A stretch of DNA of 13,201 nt from JAYZDF01 sp036337945. GTDB lineage: Bacteria > Myxococcota > Kuafuiibacteriia > Kuafuiibacteriales > Kuafuiibacteriaceae. The stretch is from contig JAYZDF010000014.1 of NCBI GenBank assembly GCA_036337945.1, positions 1 to 13,201 of the forward strand, read 5' to 3'. A model generated the notes under the pieces. That model had not been told where the DNA came from. It made no database searches and saw only the letters and a list, made by a program, of their open reading frames with translations. Below, in pieces: positions 1 through 6,646 of the stretch; positions within the stretch are counted from its first letter, which is position 1, and each line of letters starts with the position of its first letter. Made by a program: the position numbers and the translations under genes.

Positions 1-665
1 TTATTGTAGCCCAAGTAGAATAGAACTTCGTCGTTTCTTCGGTAACGCGGGTACTCGTTTAGCACTTTCTCGTAAAGTTTGAGAGCATTCTGCTTAATCA
101 ACTCAGACTGTCGCGTATAATTTCGTTGCGTTGGTTCACGGCCTTTACGGCCTGAGTCAATCCAATTCGTGTAGTCCTTCTCAAGCTTGCGCATTTCAAG
201 ACCGTAATTGAATTTTGATTTTTGCCAGTAGAGCTCCGCCAGTCGGAAAATCATCTCCGCTTTGCGGCTCTTTGGCGCTTTCGGAATCAGCTTCTTTAGT
301 TCTTCGATCGCTTCGTCACGCTTCGCGTCGGCCTGAGCAGACTTATCGAATTTCTTAGTATCAATCGTCGTCTCAACTTTGAAGCTTGCCGCACCTTTAC
401 GCGCGAGCGGATCTTCTTCTTTCTTCTCAGCTTCCGGCTCTGCAACAGTCTTCTTCTTGGCGGCCGCCGATTTTTTCTTCTTTTTGGACTTACGCTTTGC
501 CCTCTTCTTCCTCTTCTTACGCTTCTTCTTTTTCTTTTTAGCTAAAGCTGCTGGAACTTCAGGGAATATGGTCGTTGCGGTGAACGTGCCAACTGTGAAC
601 AGCGCGATGAGCATTGCGAGACGCGCTGAAAAAATGATTCGAATTAGTGCTTGTATGTTTGCCAT
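1..665 (-). CDS. Exported TPR-like protein with polybasic N-terminal tract (3' end outside window)
   Basis: The frame is open for 221 codons from ATG 665 to the window edge, so the C-terminus is missing. A GAGGT Shine-Dalgarno lies 6 nt before the ATG, which supports this start. Residues 1-42 read as a signal peptide: a basic start, a hydrophobic core around 16-34, and a probable cut after PAALA. Directly after it, residues 43-72 hold 24 Lys/Arg in 30 positions, followed by a Glu/Lys-rich linker to about residue 90. From about 118 the protein is helical and TPR-like (RLAELYWQKSKF at 141-152; LKLYEKVLNEYP at 195-206; a new helix beginning DEVLFYLGYN). Such TPR proteins are common in myxobacterial envelope and motility clusters, where they act as periplasmic scaffolds. 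It lies 134 bp downstream of the GltC-like gene on the same strand and is probably functionally linked. The role is inferred from context; no enzyme motif is visible. The basic tract could bind peptidoglycan, LPS or another acidic polymer, but that is a guess. Confidence 0.82.
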   Translation of the reverse strand, partial: MANIQALIRIIFSARLAMLIALFTVGTFTATTIFPEVPAALAKKKKKKRKKRKKRAKRKSKKKKKSAAAKKKTVAEPEAEKKEEDPLARKGAASFKVETTIDTKKFDKSAQADAKRDEAIEELKKLIPKAPKSRKAEMIFRLAELYWQKSKFNYGLEMRKLEKDYTNWIDSGRKGREPTQRNYTRQSELIKQNALKLYEKVLNEYPRYRRNDEVLFYLGYN

Positions 666-799
666 CGAGATACCTCGGAAATTCTTCCTTATCCTCAACT
701 CAGAGGCTTTGATGAGAAGCCCGGTCTTTTTCGCACACAGAATGTGATCTCTGTCATGCGTTGGACAACCTCATCTCGGCTTATGCGGTTTACCCTAGT
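666..799. other. 134-bp intergenic gap inside the envelope cluster
   Basis: This gap separates the GltC-like TPR gene from the polybasic TPR gene, both on the minus strand. Apart from the GAGGT ribosome-binding site of the downstream gene I see no clear terminator (no GC-rich hairpin with a T-run) and no convincing -35/-10 pair. Read-through from the upstream operon is therefore possible, but a separate promoter cannot be excluded. Confidence 0.3.
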
Positions 800-2323
800 C
801 TACTCAAAAACCTCGGGAATACACTCGTTTTTAATCGAGTGTTCATAGAAACCAAGTTCATCAATCCAGTACTCTCCTAGGAAAGCCCAGTATTGAAAAC
901 GCGCATTAGGTACAAAAGGTCTAGGCCCTCTTGCACGTGGCCCCTTGGTAATGTCCTTACCGGCCTCGAGCATTTTTCGCTCCGCGTCGGCCGTTTCAAA
1001 TTTGATGATTCGAGCTTGATTCAAAAAATCTTCAAGAAAGAGAGATTCGCGGCGGACTTGCTCTCGGACGAGGTTGCCCGTCAATTGAACCCATTGCGAC
1101 TGCTGGTCTTTCAACAGCTCAAGTAAGTACGCTTTGAAAGCGCCCTCTGGAAAGGTCTTCGTTGCTCTCTTCAGTTCATCTTCAACACTGATCACAACCT
1201 GACGGAATTTATTGTAACGTCGGTTAGAACTAATCTGGTTTCGGATTTCATTAGGGAAGTCTTTGCTTCCTTTTTCGATCATTTCTACCATCTCGTAGTC
1301 GGTCAACTCACCTTGCAAAACGGGATTGAGCTGATTTGCCATTGGCTCGTACATTTTGATGAACCATTCGAGAGCCTTACGAGCTCGGTCAAAGTGGCAC
1401 AGCTGAAAGTAAGTCGTAGCTTTGAGAACCCAAGACTCCGCACGGTATCGATCATCAAAGTACGGAGATTGGATTGAATGAACCATACCAAGCGCTTTTC
1501 CGAACTCGGCATTCTGGAAGTATGCCCAGCCTGACTCGAACATTGAGTCATACCAGTCATCAGAGAAGCGAGGAACTGACTCGTAATATTCGCGACTCTT
1601 TTGCCAATCACCTTGGGAATAGTATGCGCGAGCCTTACCGAGTAGCGCCAAACGATAGAGCTTTTTGTCTTCTTCGGCATTTTGACCCTTTAGAAGTTTT
1701 TCAATTTCTGAAAAGTAACCAATTGCCTCTGAGTAATCTTCCGCTTGTTGTTCAGCAGCAGTCTTCACACTCATAATTGCGAGGAGGTATCGAGCTTTGA
1801 CGTAAAGCGCGGACTTATCAGATACAGCCAAGAGGAAATCGCGAGCTTCGGCGTAGTTTGCTCGCCGATGAGTCACCATACCGATCATGTAGTTGATCGT
1901 GTTCAGGACGCTCGGTTTTAGTTTCGCAAAGTCCTCAGAATAACCACGATTGATAAGCGCAGGCACAAGTGTGTCATCGCCCATATCAATCGCAACGCGC
2001 ATCAGCCCTTCAGTGGCCTTTAGAAAGTAAGGATGCGCTTTTCCAGCGTTGAACACATCACCGTAATATTGAAGAGCCGCCGCCTTATATCCGGCTTTGT
2101 AGAGAGATTGAGCAATGTAATACTCAGACTTTACGCGAGAATCTGGATCTGAGGAGTTCTCGATAACGTCATAAAATAAAAACGCCGCTTCTTCGTGGTT
2201 GTCTTCATTGTATGCCTGAATTGCACGGTCAATGTCTTGAGCATTGGCCTGGCTCGCGCTCACAATGAGTCCGAACACAGCGGTCAGAAAGATAGGAAGT
2301 TTCGCTAGCTTTGAAATGGTCAT
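800..2323 (-). CDS. Periplasmic TPR protein, GltC-like
   Basis: This 507-residue exported protein has a signal peptide at residues 1-28 (hydrophobic 9-24, probable cleavage QANA|QD). Helix pairs of TPR type follow: about 31-55 (AIQAYNEDNHEEAAFLFYDV), 64-90, 140-166, 172-208, 222-250 (LLGKARAYYSQGDWQKSREY), 259-285 and 292-325. Residues 360-455 are long charged helices, possibly coiled coil. The C-terminal end carries a Trp/Tyr-rich motif, YWAFLGEYWIDELGFY near residues 478-493, with a Cys just after. I recall a similar ending from myxobacterial TPR proteins of this kind, but cannot check it here. The ATG sits 2 bp after the stop of the upstream beta-barrel gene, with GAGG about 10 nt upstream, indicating translational coupling. 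Two paralogous barrels followed by a TPR protein match the GltA/GltB/GltC module, in which GltC is a periplasmic partner of two outer-membrane barrels in Myxococcus gliding. The TPR and export calls are firm. The GltC assignment is inference. Confidence 0.87.
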   Translation of the reverse strand: MTISKLAKLPIFLTAVFGLIVSASQANAQDIDRAIQAYNEDNHEEAAFLFYDVIENSSDPDSRVKSEYYIAQSLYKAGYKAAALQYYGDVFNAGKAHPYFLKATEGLMRVAIDMGDDTLVPALINRGYSEDFAKLKPSVLNTINYMIGMVTHRRANYAEARDFLLAVSDKSALYVKARYLLAIMSVKTAAEQQAEDYSEAIGYFSEIEKLLKGQNAEEDKKLYRLALLGKARAYYSQGDWQKSREYYESVPRFSDDWYDSMFESGWAYFQNAEFGKALGMVHSIQSPYFDDRYRAESWVLKATTYFQLCHFDRARKALEWFIKMYEPMANQLNPVLQGELTDYEMVEMIEKGSKDFPNEIRNQISSNRRYNKFRQVVISVEDELKRATKTFPEGAFKAYLLELLKDQQSQWVQLTGNLVREQVRRESLFLEDFLNQARIIKFETADAERKMLEAGKDITKGPRARGPRPFVPNARFQYWAFLGEYWIDELGFYEHSIKNECIPEVFE

Positions 2324-2325
2324 GA

Positions 2326-3207
2326 TTAGTTATCCTCTCCACCGAACAAGAAGCTCGCACCGATTTGGACCAACACGTTATTACGGATGGCATCGGTATA
2401 TTTCTGCGTAGAGTCGTTTTTGTCAGGGCTGTATACTCGGGCTGGAGCAATCCAGTCTCGCGCTTCAATCTTCAAAGCAACTGAGTTCGAGAAGGAGAAC
2501 CGAACACCACCAGAAAGCGTCCCCATAAGTTCAACTCGTGACGGTTCGTAAACAACCTTATAAGCGTCTTCCGCATTGCCTGTTGTTTCAACCATGTCGC
2601 AGAAAGTCTCTGCACCGAATACCTCTGGGTCTAGGCGAGTAGCTGGTGTGCAACTTACGCGTGTCTGACCAATTCCGAGCCCGACGCCGACGTAGAACGA
2701 GAAATTACCTAGTGCTTGGTCAAAAATTTCAATCTTGCCGTAGATCGGCGACCACTGTGCACCGAATCCGAGCCCCCAAAGCATTTGCGTGAGCTTTGCA
2801 ATTTCTGGAGTCAATTTCTCCCCTCGAAGGATCTCTTCAGTTAGGGACGACTCCGTCGGAAATAAATAGGTAAAGAAGCCTTCGACTGCGAAATTTTCAT
2901 TGATGTGATGAGCCGCAGATGCGCCTGCTCCGATTGTTTGAACAAACCGGTCTGTAAACGTGAAAGAAGGAAGGATAGAAACTTCAAACTTCTTATTCAT
3001 AAGATAGGCTTTTCGCTGAACCGCATAAATCGTCTCTTCATCATCTGAGACGCGTGGGAATTCAGCCGAACCTTGGTCACCGGCAGACTCTTCAGTCTTC
3101 GTAACCGCTCCTTCGCCCTCAGATTCGGACGATACCGGTTGCGCAAAACCGGTTGATGCGAAGAGAAATAAACCTGCAGTGCATGATAATAAAATACGTT
3201 TAGACAT
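2326..3207 (-). CDS. Outer-membrane beta-barrel protein (GltA/GltB-like), paralogue 2
   Basis: This 293-residue protein has a signal peptide MSKRILLSCTAGLFLFASTGFA cleaved before QP. An acidic, Ser/Glu-rich linker follows (about 24-60), then alternating hydrophobic/aromatic strands to the C-terminus, ending in FLFGGEDN. Conserved pieces shared with the neighbouring barrel include DRFVQTIGAGASAAHHIN (DKFIESIGGAATYGYN in the paralogue), YGKIEIF, FYVGVGLGIGQTR, VALKIEARDWIAP and NNVLVQIGASFLFGG. It fits the outer-membrane beta-barrel family widespread in Myxococcota, which includes GltA and GltB. The ATG at 3207 is chosen because it opens a typical signal peptide and has GGAGG 8 nt upstream. An in-frame start at 3285 would add 26 residues before the signal peptide and overlap the upstream gene. 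The gene starts 2 bp after the upstream stop and ends 2 bp before the TPR gene. Two Cys residues (in VSCTPAT and AETFCDM) could form a disulphide in an extracellular loop. Which Glt paralogue it matches cannot be decided here. Confidence 0.86.
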   Translation of the reverse strand: MSKRILLSCTAGLFLFASTGFAQPVSSESEGEGAVTKTEESAGDQGSAEFPRVSDDEETIYAVQRKAYLMNKKFEVSILPSFTFTDRFVQTIGAGASAAHHINENFAVEGFFTYLFPTESSLTEEILRGEKLTPEIAKLTQMLWGLGFGAQWSPIYGKIEIFDQALGNFSFYVGVGLGIGQTRVSCTPATRLDPEVFGAETFCDMVETTGNAEDAYKVVYEPSRVELMGTLSGGVRFSFSNSVALKIEARDWIAPARVYSPDKNDSTQKYTDAIRNNVLVQIGASFLFGGEDN

Positions 3208-3209
3208 GT

Positions 3210-3938
3210 CTAATTGCCTCCAAATGCGAATTGAACACCACCTTGGAAGTGAAGGTTGTTCGTAATCCCAGTGCACTCTGTGCATTCACCGGCATCAGGA
3301 AAGAAATAATCGCGTAGCTCAAGACGGAGTGCGACGAGCTTGGTGATGTAAAATCGAAAACCAATACCCACATTGAAAATTGCGCCGACCGAGGTGTCGT
3401 AACCGGTGGGCGCACCGGTCGCATCCGAGTTTGTGACTCGGCGGAGTCCTGTGGCGCCTGCACCTGCAATGATGAAAAGGTCGTATGACGGGTCAAACTC
3501 GGCCGCGAAGGACATTTTTCCGTAGAACGGCACTAGCACGAAATTCGCAGTCCCAAACCAGGTCGTCTGATACAAATCTGAAAGCTGTAATTCACCGCTT
3601 CCTTGGGTCAACAATCGGATCTGAGCCAAAATATTGGTCTCGGCGCCGTTGAAGAAGCCCGCATCGATTTCCAAGCCCAAAAGGTCTGAAAAATTGTATC
3701 CATAGGTAGCCGCGCCACCGATTGACTCAATGAACTTGTCAGCCATCGAGCTGGAGAATAAAACGCCAACTTGGTGCCGCGAACGACCGCTGAAGCGTTT
3801 ATCTATAAGTACTGGCAACAAGGAGGGATCTTCTCCACCTTGAAGTGCAAAGGCACGCTGTTGAGTTAGCGCTGAGCCGATCAGCGAAACCGCAGCCGCA
3901 GCCAGGGTGATCCGTGTGATATTTCTCATATGTCTCAT
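3210..3938 (-). CDS. Outer-membrane beta-barrel protein (GltA/GltB-like), paralogue 1
   Basis: This is the first gene of the minus-strand envelope operon, 242 residues. Residues 1-31 form a signal peptide (MRHMRNITRITLAAAA..., probable cut AFA|LQ). Amphipathic strands follow: HQVGVLFSSS, GLEIDAGFF, YGKMSFAAEF, DLFIIAGAGATGLR, VGIGFRFYITKLVALRLELRDYFFP and HFQGGVQFAFGG. The pattern of aromatic and Gly residues and the closing LRLELRDYFFP / FQGGVQFAFGG pair align by eye with the next gene (KIEARDWIAP / VQIGASFLFGG), so the two are paralogues and may pair in one complex. A C-x-x-C (ECTEC) sits in the last loop and could form a small disulphide. The ATG at 3938 has no clear Shine-Dalgarno. An in-frame ATG three codons later (3929) has GAGA just upstream and would still leave an intact signal peptide, so the start is uncertain by 9 nt. 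The stop lies 2 bp before the next ATG. Confidence 0.84.
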   Translation of the reverse strand: MRHMRNITRITLAAAAVSLIGSALTQQRAFALQGGEDPSLLPVLIDKRFSGRSRHQVGVLFSSSMADKFIESIGGAATYGYNFSDLLGLEIDAGFFNGAETNILAQIRLLTQGSGELQLSDLYQTTWFGTANFVLVPFYGKMSFAAEFDPSYDLFIIAGAGATGLRRVTNSDATGAPTGYDTSVGAIFNVGIGFRFYITKLVALRLELRDYFFPDAGECTECTGITNNLHFQGGVQFAFGGN

Positions 3939-4190
3939 GGGCAGTTAGCAATAATTTCAGCATGCTCGACACAATGTGCCATGCAGGATGTCTTATCGCA
4001 TGGCCGGGGTAGCAGGAGCTGGCTACAGTGGCAACAAGGAGAGCACAGGATACGACATAAGTCGGAACTTGTTCCTATAGAGAATACCCTCCACGCATGT
4101 CTCAACCCCTCAATCCAAGGGTTTATACGCTATACATTGTGCATTTACGGGGTCTTGCCGCTCAACAATTTGGGTGTCAGCTTCATTTCA
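3939..4190. promoter_or_regulatory. Divergent intergenic region with inverted repeat
   Basis: This 252-bp stretch lies between the starts of the envelope operon (minus) and the plus-strand helical-protein gene, so it should contain promoters for both. A 7-bp perfect inverted repeat, GCCATGC (3978-3984) and GCATGGC (3998-4004), with a 13-bp spacer, is preceded by a palindromic GCATGC at 3960-3965. The three CATGC/GCATG cores lie about 19-20 bp apart, roughly two helical turns. A TATAGA at 4076-4081 could be a plus-strand -10, but no good -35 accompanies it. The region stays open in the plus frame from 3930, but the hypothetical translation is Cys-rich and unlike the downstream protein, so I treat it as non-coding. 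Confidence 0.4.
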
Positions 4191-5861
4191 GTGACAACGA
4201 CAAAGACACAGAAGCCACAGCGCAAAAGACGCCGCGGCAAAAATAAGCGTAATAACCTCGAGCCGATCCGTCACCGAACCCAACTCGATCTCAACAAGCC
4301 TTCAGATGTCGAGCTCACGGCCGCCGAGCAGTCCGAAATGCTCAAACATCTCAAATTTATACGAAAGTTCAAAGGAGCACTAAGGTTATCCCTTAATGCA
4401 AACGAAGATTTACTCATAAACCAGGTCAAGGCTCCGACAGACCGCGGGATTTGCAAACATCTGCTTGCGAAAGTAGATGGTCCCGCGATCGACCGTGCGT
4501 TAGCCCGCGACTCCCTACGTACAAATCACCCCGAACGAGCACGCTTTCTCGCGGGTGTGGTCAGGCTCCGCCCTAGCCTATCAATACTGCTCTCCTATCT
4601 AGAAACCTTATCAACCATCGACGAACGCCGAGACGCTGCTCAAGGATTCGCGCTGACCGTTAACACTATCGATTTCTCACAAGTGACTGAATCGCAAGTC
4701 ACGAGAATTCTGACTGACCTAAAAGCGCTGTTCGAGCCGCATGATCTCATTCAATCCTTTTTCGGATTGATGGACAGTCCAGAGTTTCGCGAGGCGCTTG
4801 CCTCTGCCAAAGGAAATATTCCAGTCGCACTGTATGCTACCTACGAATCGTTGGAAGCTGCATATCGCTTCGTCATCGAAGGCCAGGTTCCAACCGAAAA
4901 CGAAGACTGGGAAGTTCTGCAACAAGGTGTCAGTGACCTGTTAAAAGTTCCGAAGAATATACTCAAGACCTTTCCTGTCACCGCAAGACGAAAAATTGTT
5001 GAACTTGCTTCCTCTGGTAGCCTCAACAATTTCTTCGACAAACAACCCGAGCAAAAAAAAGCTGCGCTTTCGACGACTCGATTTTTATTCGAATCGTTAC
5101 CCAAAGACGATTCTGCGGTTGCAGCACTTCGGCGCCAACAATTCGAGCAACTCTTGAAGTCAAAACATTTTGCGGAAGGGGAGAAACTTCTCGCGCAGAT
5201 GGCACGCCAGGGAGACAGTGGCGGATGGGTAAAGAAACGACGTGAAGCTCTGTCTTGGCATAACCTCGATGACTACTTCATAAAGGGGGGCGTACCCAAA
5301 CACGCGCTAGAACTTCGCGAGGCGCTATGGACAGAACATAATGCCTTTGTTTGGATACTCACAGGACCGGTCGACCATGCTGGTGAACTCAGCGCGCGAG
5401 CAAATCTACAGTCGAGACTAACCGTTGCTGGATTGTCTACGATTCTCGATCACAAGCTTTCTAGCAAAGGCCCTTATTACCTATCATTCCCAAAGGTCGG
5501 CCAAGTCCTCGATTCTAAGAGACCTCCGAAGTCGAAACGCGACCAACTAAAATATGCCTGGAGGGGCGTGCAACTCTTACAAACATTAGGTCTTTTATCC
5601 GTTGAAATTCCCGATATTTTACCAGAGCGATGGCTGATGAATAGAGGAGCGTCCGCGGACCTTCAGCTGTATAAGTTAGAGGGGATCAAAAAGTCTGACC
5701 CAGCCTCGGCGTCAATCGCCCATACCCAAGCCGCACACGAATGGATAAAATGGGTCTTTCAGCATACAGAAGAGCTGTCGTTACGTTTTCAAGAACAGAT
5801 ATTTAGTAAGGCACCACTGCCGGTACTCGCACAAACGATTGCTCGCGAGCAAATTCGCTAA
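4191..5861 (+). CDS. Unrecognised, probably alpha-helical cytoplasmic protein with basic N-terminus
   Basis: I do not recognise this protein. The frame is open from 3930, but the first ~87 codons look non-coding and overlap the divergent gene's start. GTG 4191 opens a plausible protein of 556 residues. TTG 4170 is an alternative, and neither has a clear Shine-Dalgarno. There is no signal peptide or membrane segment. Residues 2-22 are hydrophilic and strongly basic (KPQRKRRRGKNKR), as in RNA- or DNA-contacting tails. The rest is a run of amphipathic helices with charged turns (FKGALRLSLN, RARFLAGVVRLRPSLSILLSYLETL, LFEPHDLIQSFFGLMDSPEF, LLKSKHFAEGEKLLAQMARQG), suggesting a helical-repeat scaffold of HEAT/TPR-like type. 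No repeat consensus or catalytic motif is evident. It is divergent from the Glt-like operon and convergent with pdxJ, so it is a single-gene unit. Any link to the envelope cluster rests only on the shared upstream region. Confidence 0.75.
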   Translation: MTTTKTQKPQRKRRRGKNKRNNLEPIRHRTQLDLNKPSDVELTAAEQSEMLKHLKFIRKFKGALRLSLNANEDLLINQVKAPTDRGICKHLLAKVDGPAIDRALARDSLRTNHPERARFLAGVVRLRPSLSILLSYLETLSTIDERRDAAQGFALTVNTIDFSQVTESQVTRILTDLKALFEPHDLIQSFFGLMDSPEFREALASAKGNIPVALYATYESLEAAYRFVIEGQVPTENEDWEVLQQGVSDLLKVPKNILKTFPVTARRKIVELASSGSLNNFFDKQPEQKKAALSTTRFLFESLPKDDSAVAALRRQQFEQLLKSKHFAEGEKLLAQMARQGDSGGWVKKRREALSWHNLDDYFIKGGVPKHALELREALWTEHNAFVWILTGPVDHAGELSARANLQSRLTVAGLSTILDHKLSSKGPYYLSFPKVGQVLDSKRPPKSKRDQLKYAWRGVQLLQTLGLLSVEIPDILPERWLMNRGASADLQLYKLEGIKKSDPASASIAHTQAAHEWIKWVFQHTEELSLRFQEQIFSKAPLPVLAQTIAREQIR

Positions 5862-5863
5862 AC

Positions 5864-5891
5864 TACGCGTCTTCTTACGTGTGATCTTTTT
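5864..5891 (+). terminator. Possible intrinsic terminator after the helical-protein gene
   Basis: Just after the stop codon, ACGCGT (5865-5870) and ACGTGT (5877-5882) can form a 6-bp stem with one G-U pair around a CTTCTT loop, followed by GATC and five T residues. It is short and weak, but correctly placed between two convergent genes. Confidence 0.4.
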
Positions 5892-5911
5892 GACTGCTCA
5901 GCCAAATAACT

Positions 5912-6646
5912 TTAGCTCGCATCGGAGTACTCGCGCATGAGCGCTAACATATCGCTGACCGCTCTTTCCATCCCGACGATCATAGCGCGGGCGATGAGGC
6001 TATGACCTATGTTCAGCTCAGCGATTTCTTTGACTCCTGCGATTGCACGCGTATTCACATAGTCGAGCCCGTGGCCAGCGCAAATATCAAGTCCTAGTCG
6101 CTTGCCCATTTTGGATGCATCAACAATTCGTCGAAGCTCGTCGCTTCTTCCAGCGTCGGTTGGAGCTTCCGCATATTGACCCGTGTGTATCTCTATCGCG
6201 TCCGCATCGAGTTTATGAGAAGCGCGCACTTGGTCAAGATCAGCATCGATAAAAAGACTCACTCGAATATCAGCATCACGAAGGAGGCGAATCGTTCCCT
6301 TAAGGTTTTCTTTCTGAGCAACTACGTCAAGCCCACCTTCGGTTGTTAGTTCTTCTCTCCTCTCGGGAACCAAAGTAACAGTATCAGGCCTAAGCTCAAG
6401 TGCAATCCTCACCATTTCCTGGGTAGCGGCCATCTCAAGATTCAGAAGAGTGGTTACTGTTTTACGGAGAATTTCAACGTCTCTTTCTTGGATGTGACGA
6501 CGGTCTTCACGAAGATGCACAGTGATTTGGTCCGCACCTACTCGTTCTGCGATCATGGCCGCTTCGACGGGGTCCGGATAACGCGTTCGTCTCGCCTGCC
6601 GAATCGTTGCAATGTGGTCTACGTTTACTCCCAGTCTTTGTCGCAT
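5912..6646 (-). CDS. pdxJ: Pyridoxine 5'-phosphate synthase PdxJ
   Basis: PdxJ condenses 1-deoxy-D-xylulose 5-phosphate with 3-amino-2-oxopropyl phosphate to form pyridoxine 5'-phosphate, the ring-closing step of the DXP-dependent vitamin B6 pathway in the cytoplasm. The 244-residue product matches the family length (about 240) and its TIM-barrel landmarks: LGVNVDHIATIRQAR (5-19), YPDPVEAA, ITVHLREDRRHI (His44, Arg46, Arg49/50), NLEMA (Glu71), LVPERREELTTEGGLD, SLFIDAD, IEIHTGQYA, AGHGLDY (His192) and ELNIGHSLIARA. His44, Glu71 and His192 correspond to the known catalytic residues. ATG 6646 is chosen because it overlaps the glmM stop as TGATG and gives the canonical N-terminus. An upstream ATG at 6673 would add nine residues inside glmM. 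It is the last gene of the folP-glmM-pdxJ group. acpS, which often follows pdxJ, is absent; the next gene is convergent. Confidence 0.97.
   Translation of the reverse strand: MRQRLGVNVDHIATIRQARRTRYPDPVEAAMIAERVGADQITVHLREDRRHIQERDVEILRKTVTTLLNLEMAATQEMVRIALELRPDTVTLVPERREELTTEGGLDVVAQKENLKGTIRLLRDADIRVSLFIDADLDQVRASHKLDADAIEIHTGQYAEAPTDAGRSDELRRIVDASKMGKRLGLDICAGHGLDYVNTRAIAGVKEIAELNIGHSLIARAMIVGMERAVSDMLALMREYSDAS

Noticed and set aside
379..747. Plus-strand frame rich in Phe and Leu that looks like a membrane protein
   Set aside because: It is the antisense of the Lys/Arg-rich tract (AAG/AAA codons read as CTT/TTT) in the real minus-strand TPR gene.
3208..3285. Upstream in-frame ATG for the second beta-barrel protein
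   Set aside because: It would put 26 hydrophilic residues before an obvious signal peptide and overlap the upstream barrel gene. The ATG at 3207 has a GGAGG at good spacing.
3930..4190. N-terminal extension of the plus-strand helical protein to ATG 3930
   Set aside because: It overlaps the start of the divergent barrel gene. The translation is rich in Cys, Trp and rare residue runs unlike the rest of the protein, and no Shine-Dalgarno precedes the ATG.
5841..5850. Perfect palindrome GCTCGCGAGC
   Set aside because: It lies within the last codons of the plus-strand gene, has no T-run, and a 10-bp palindrome is expected by chance in 13 kb.
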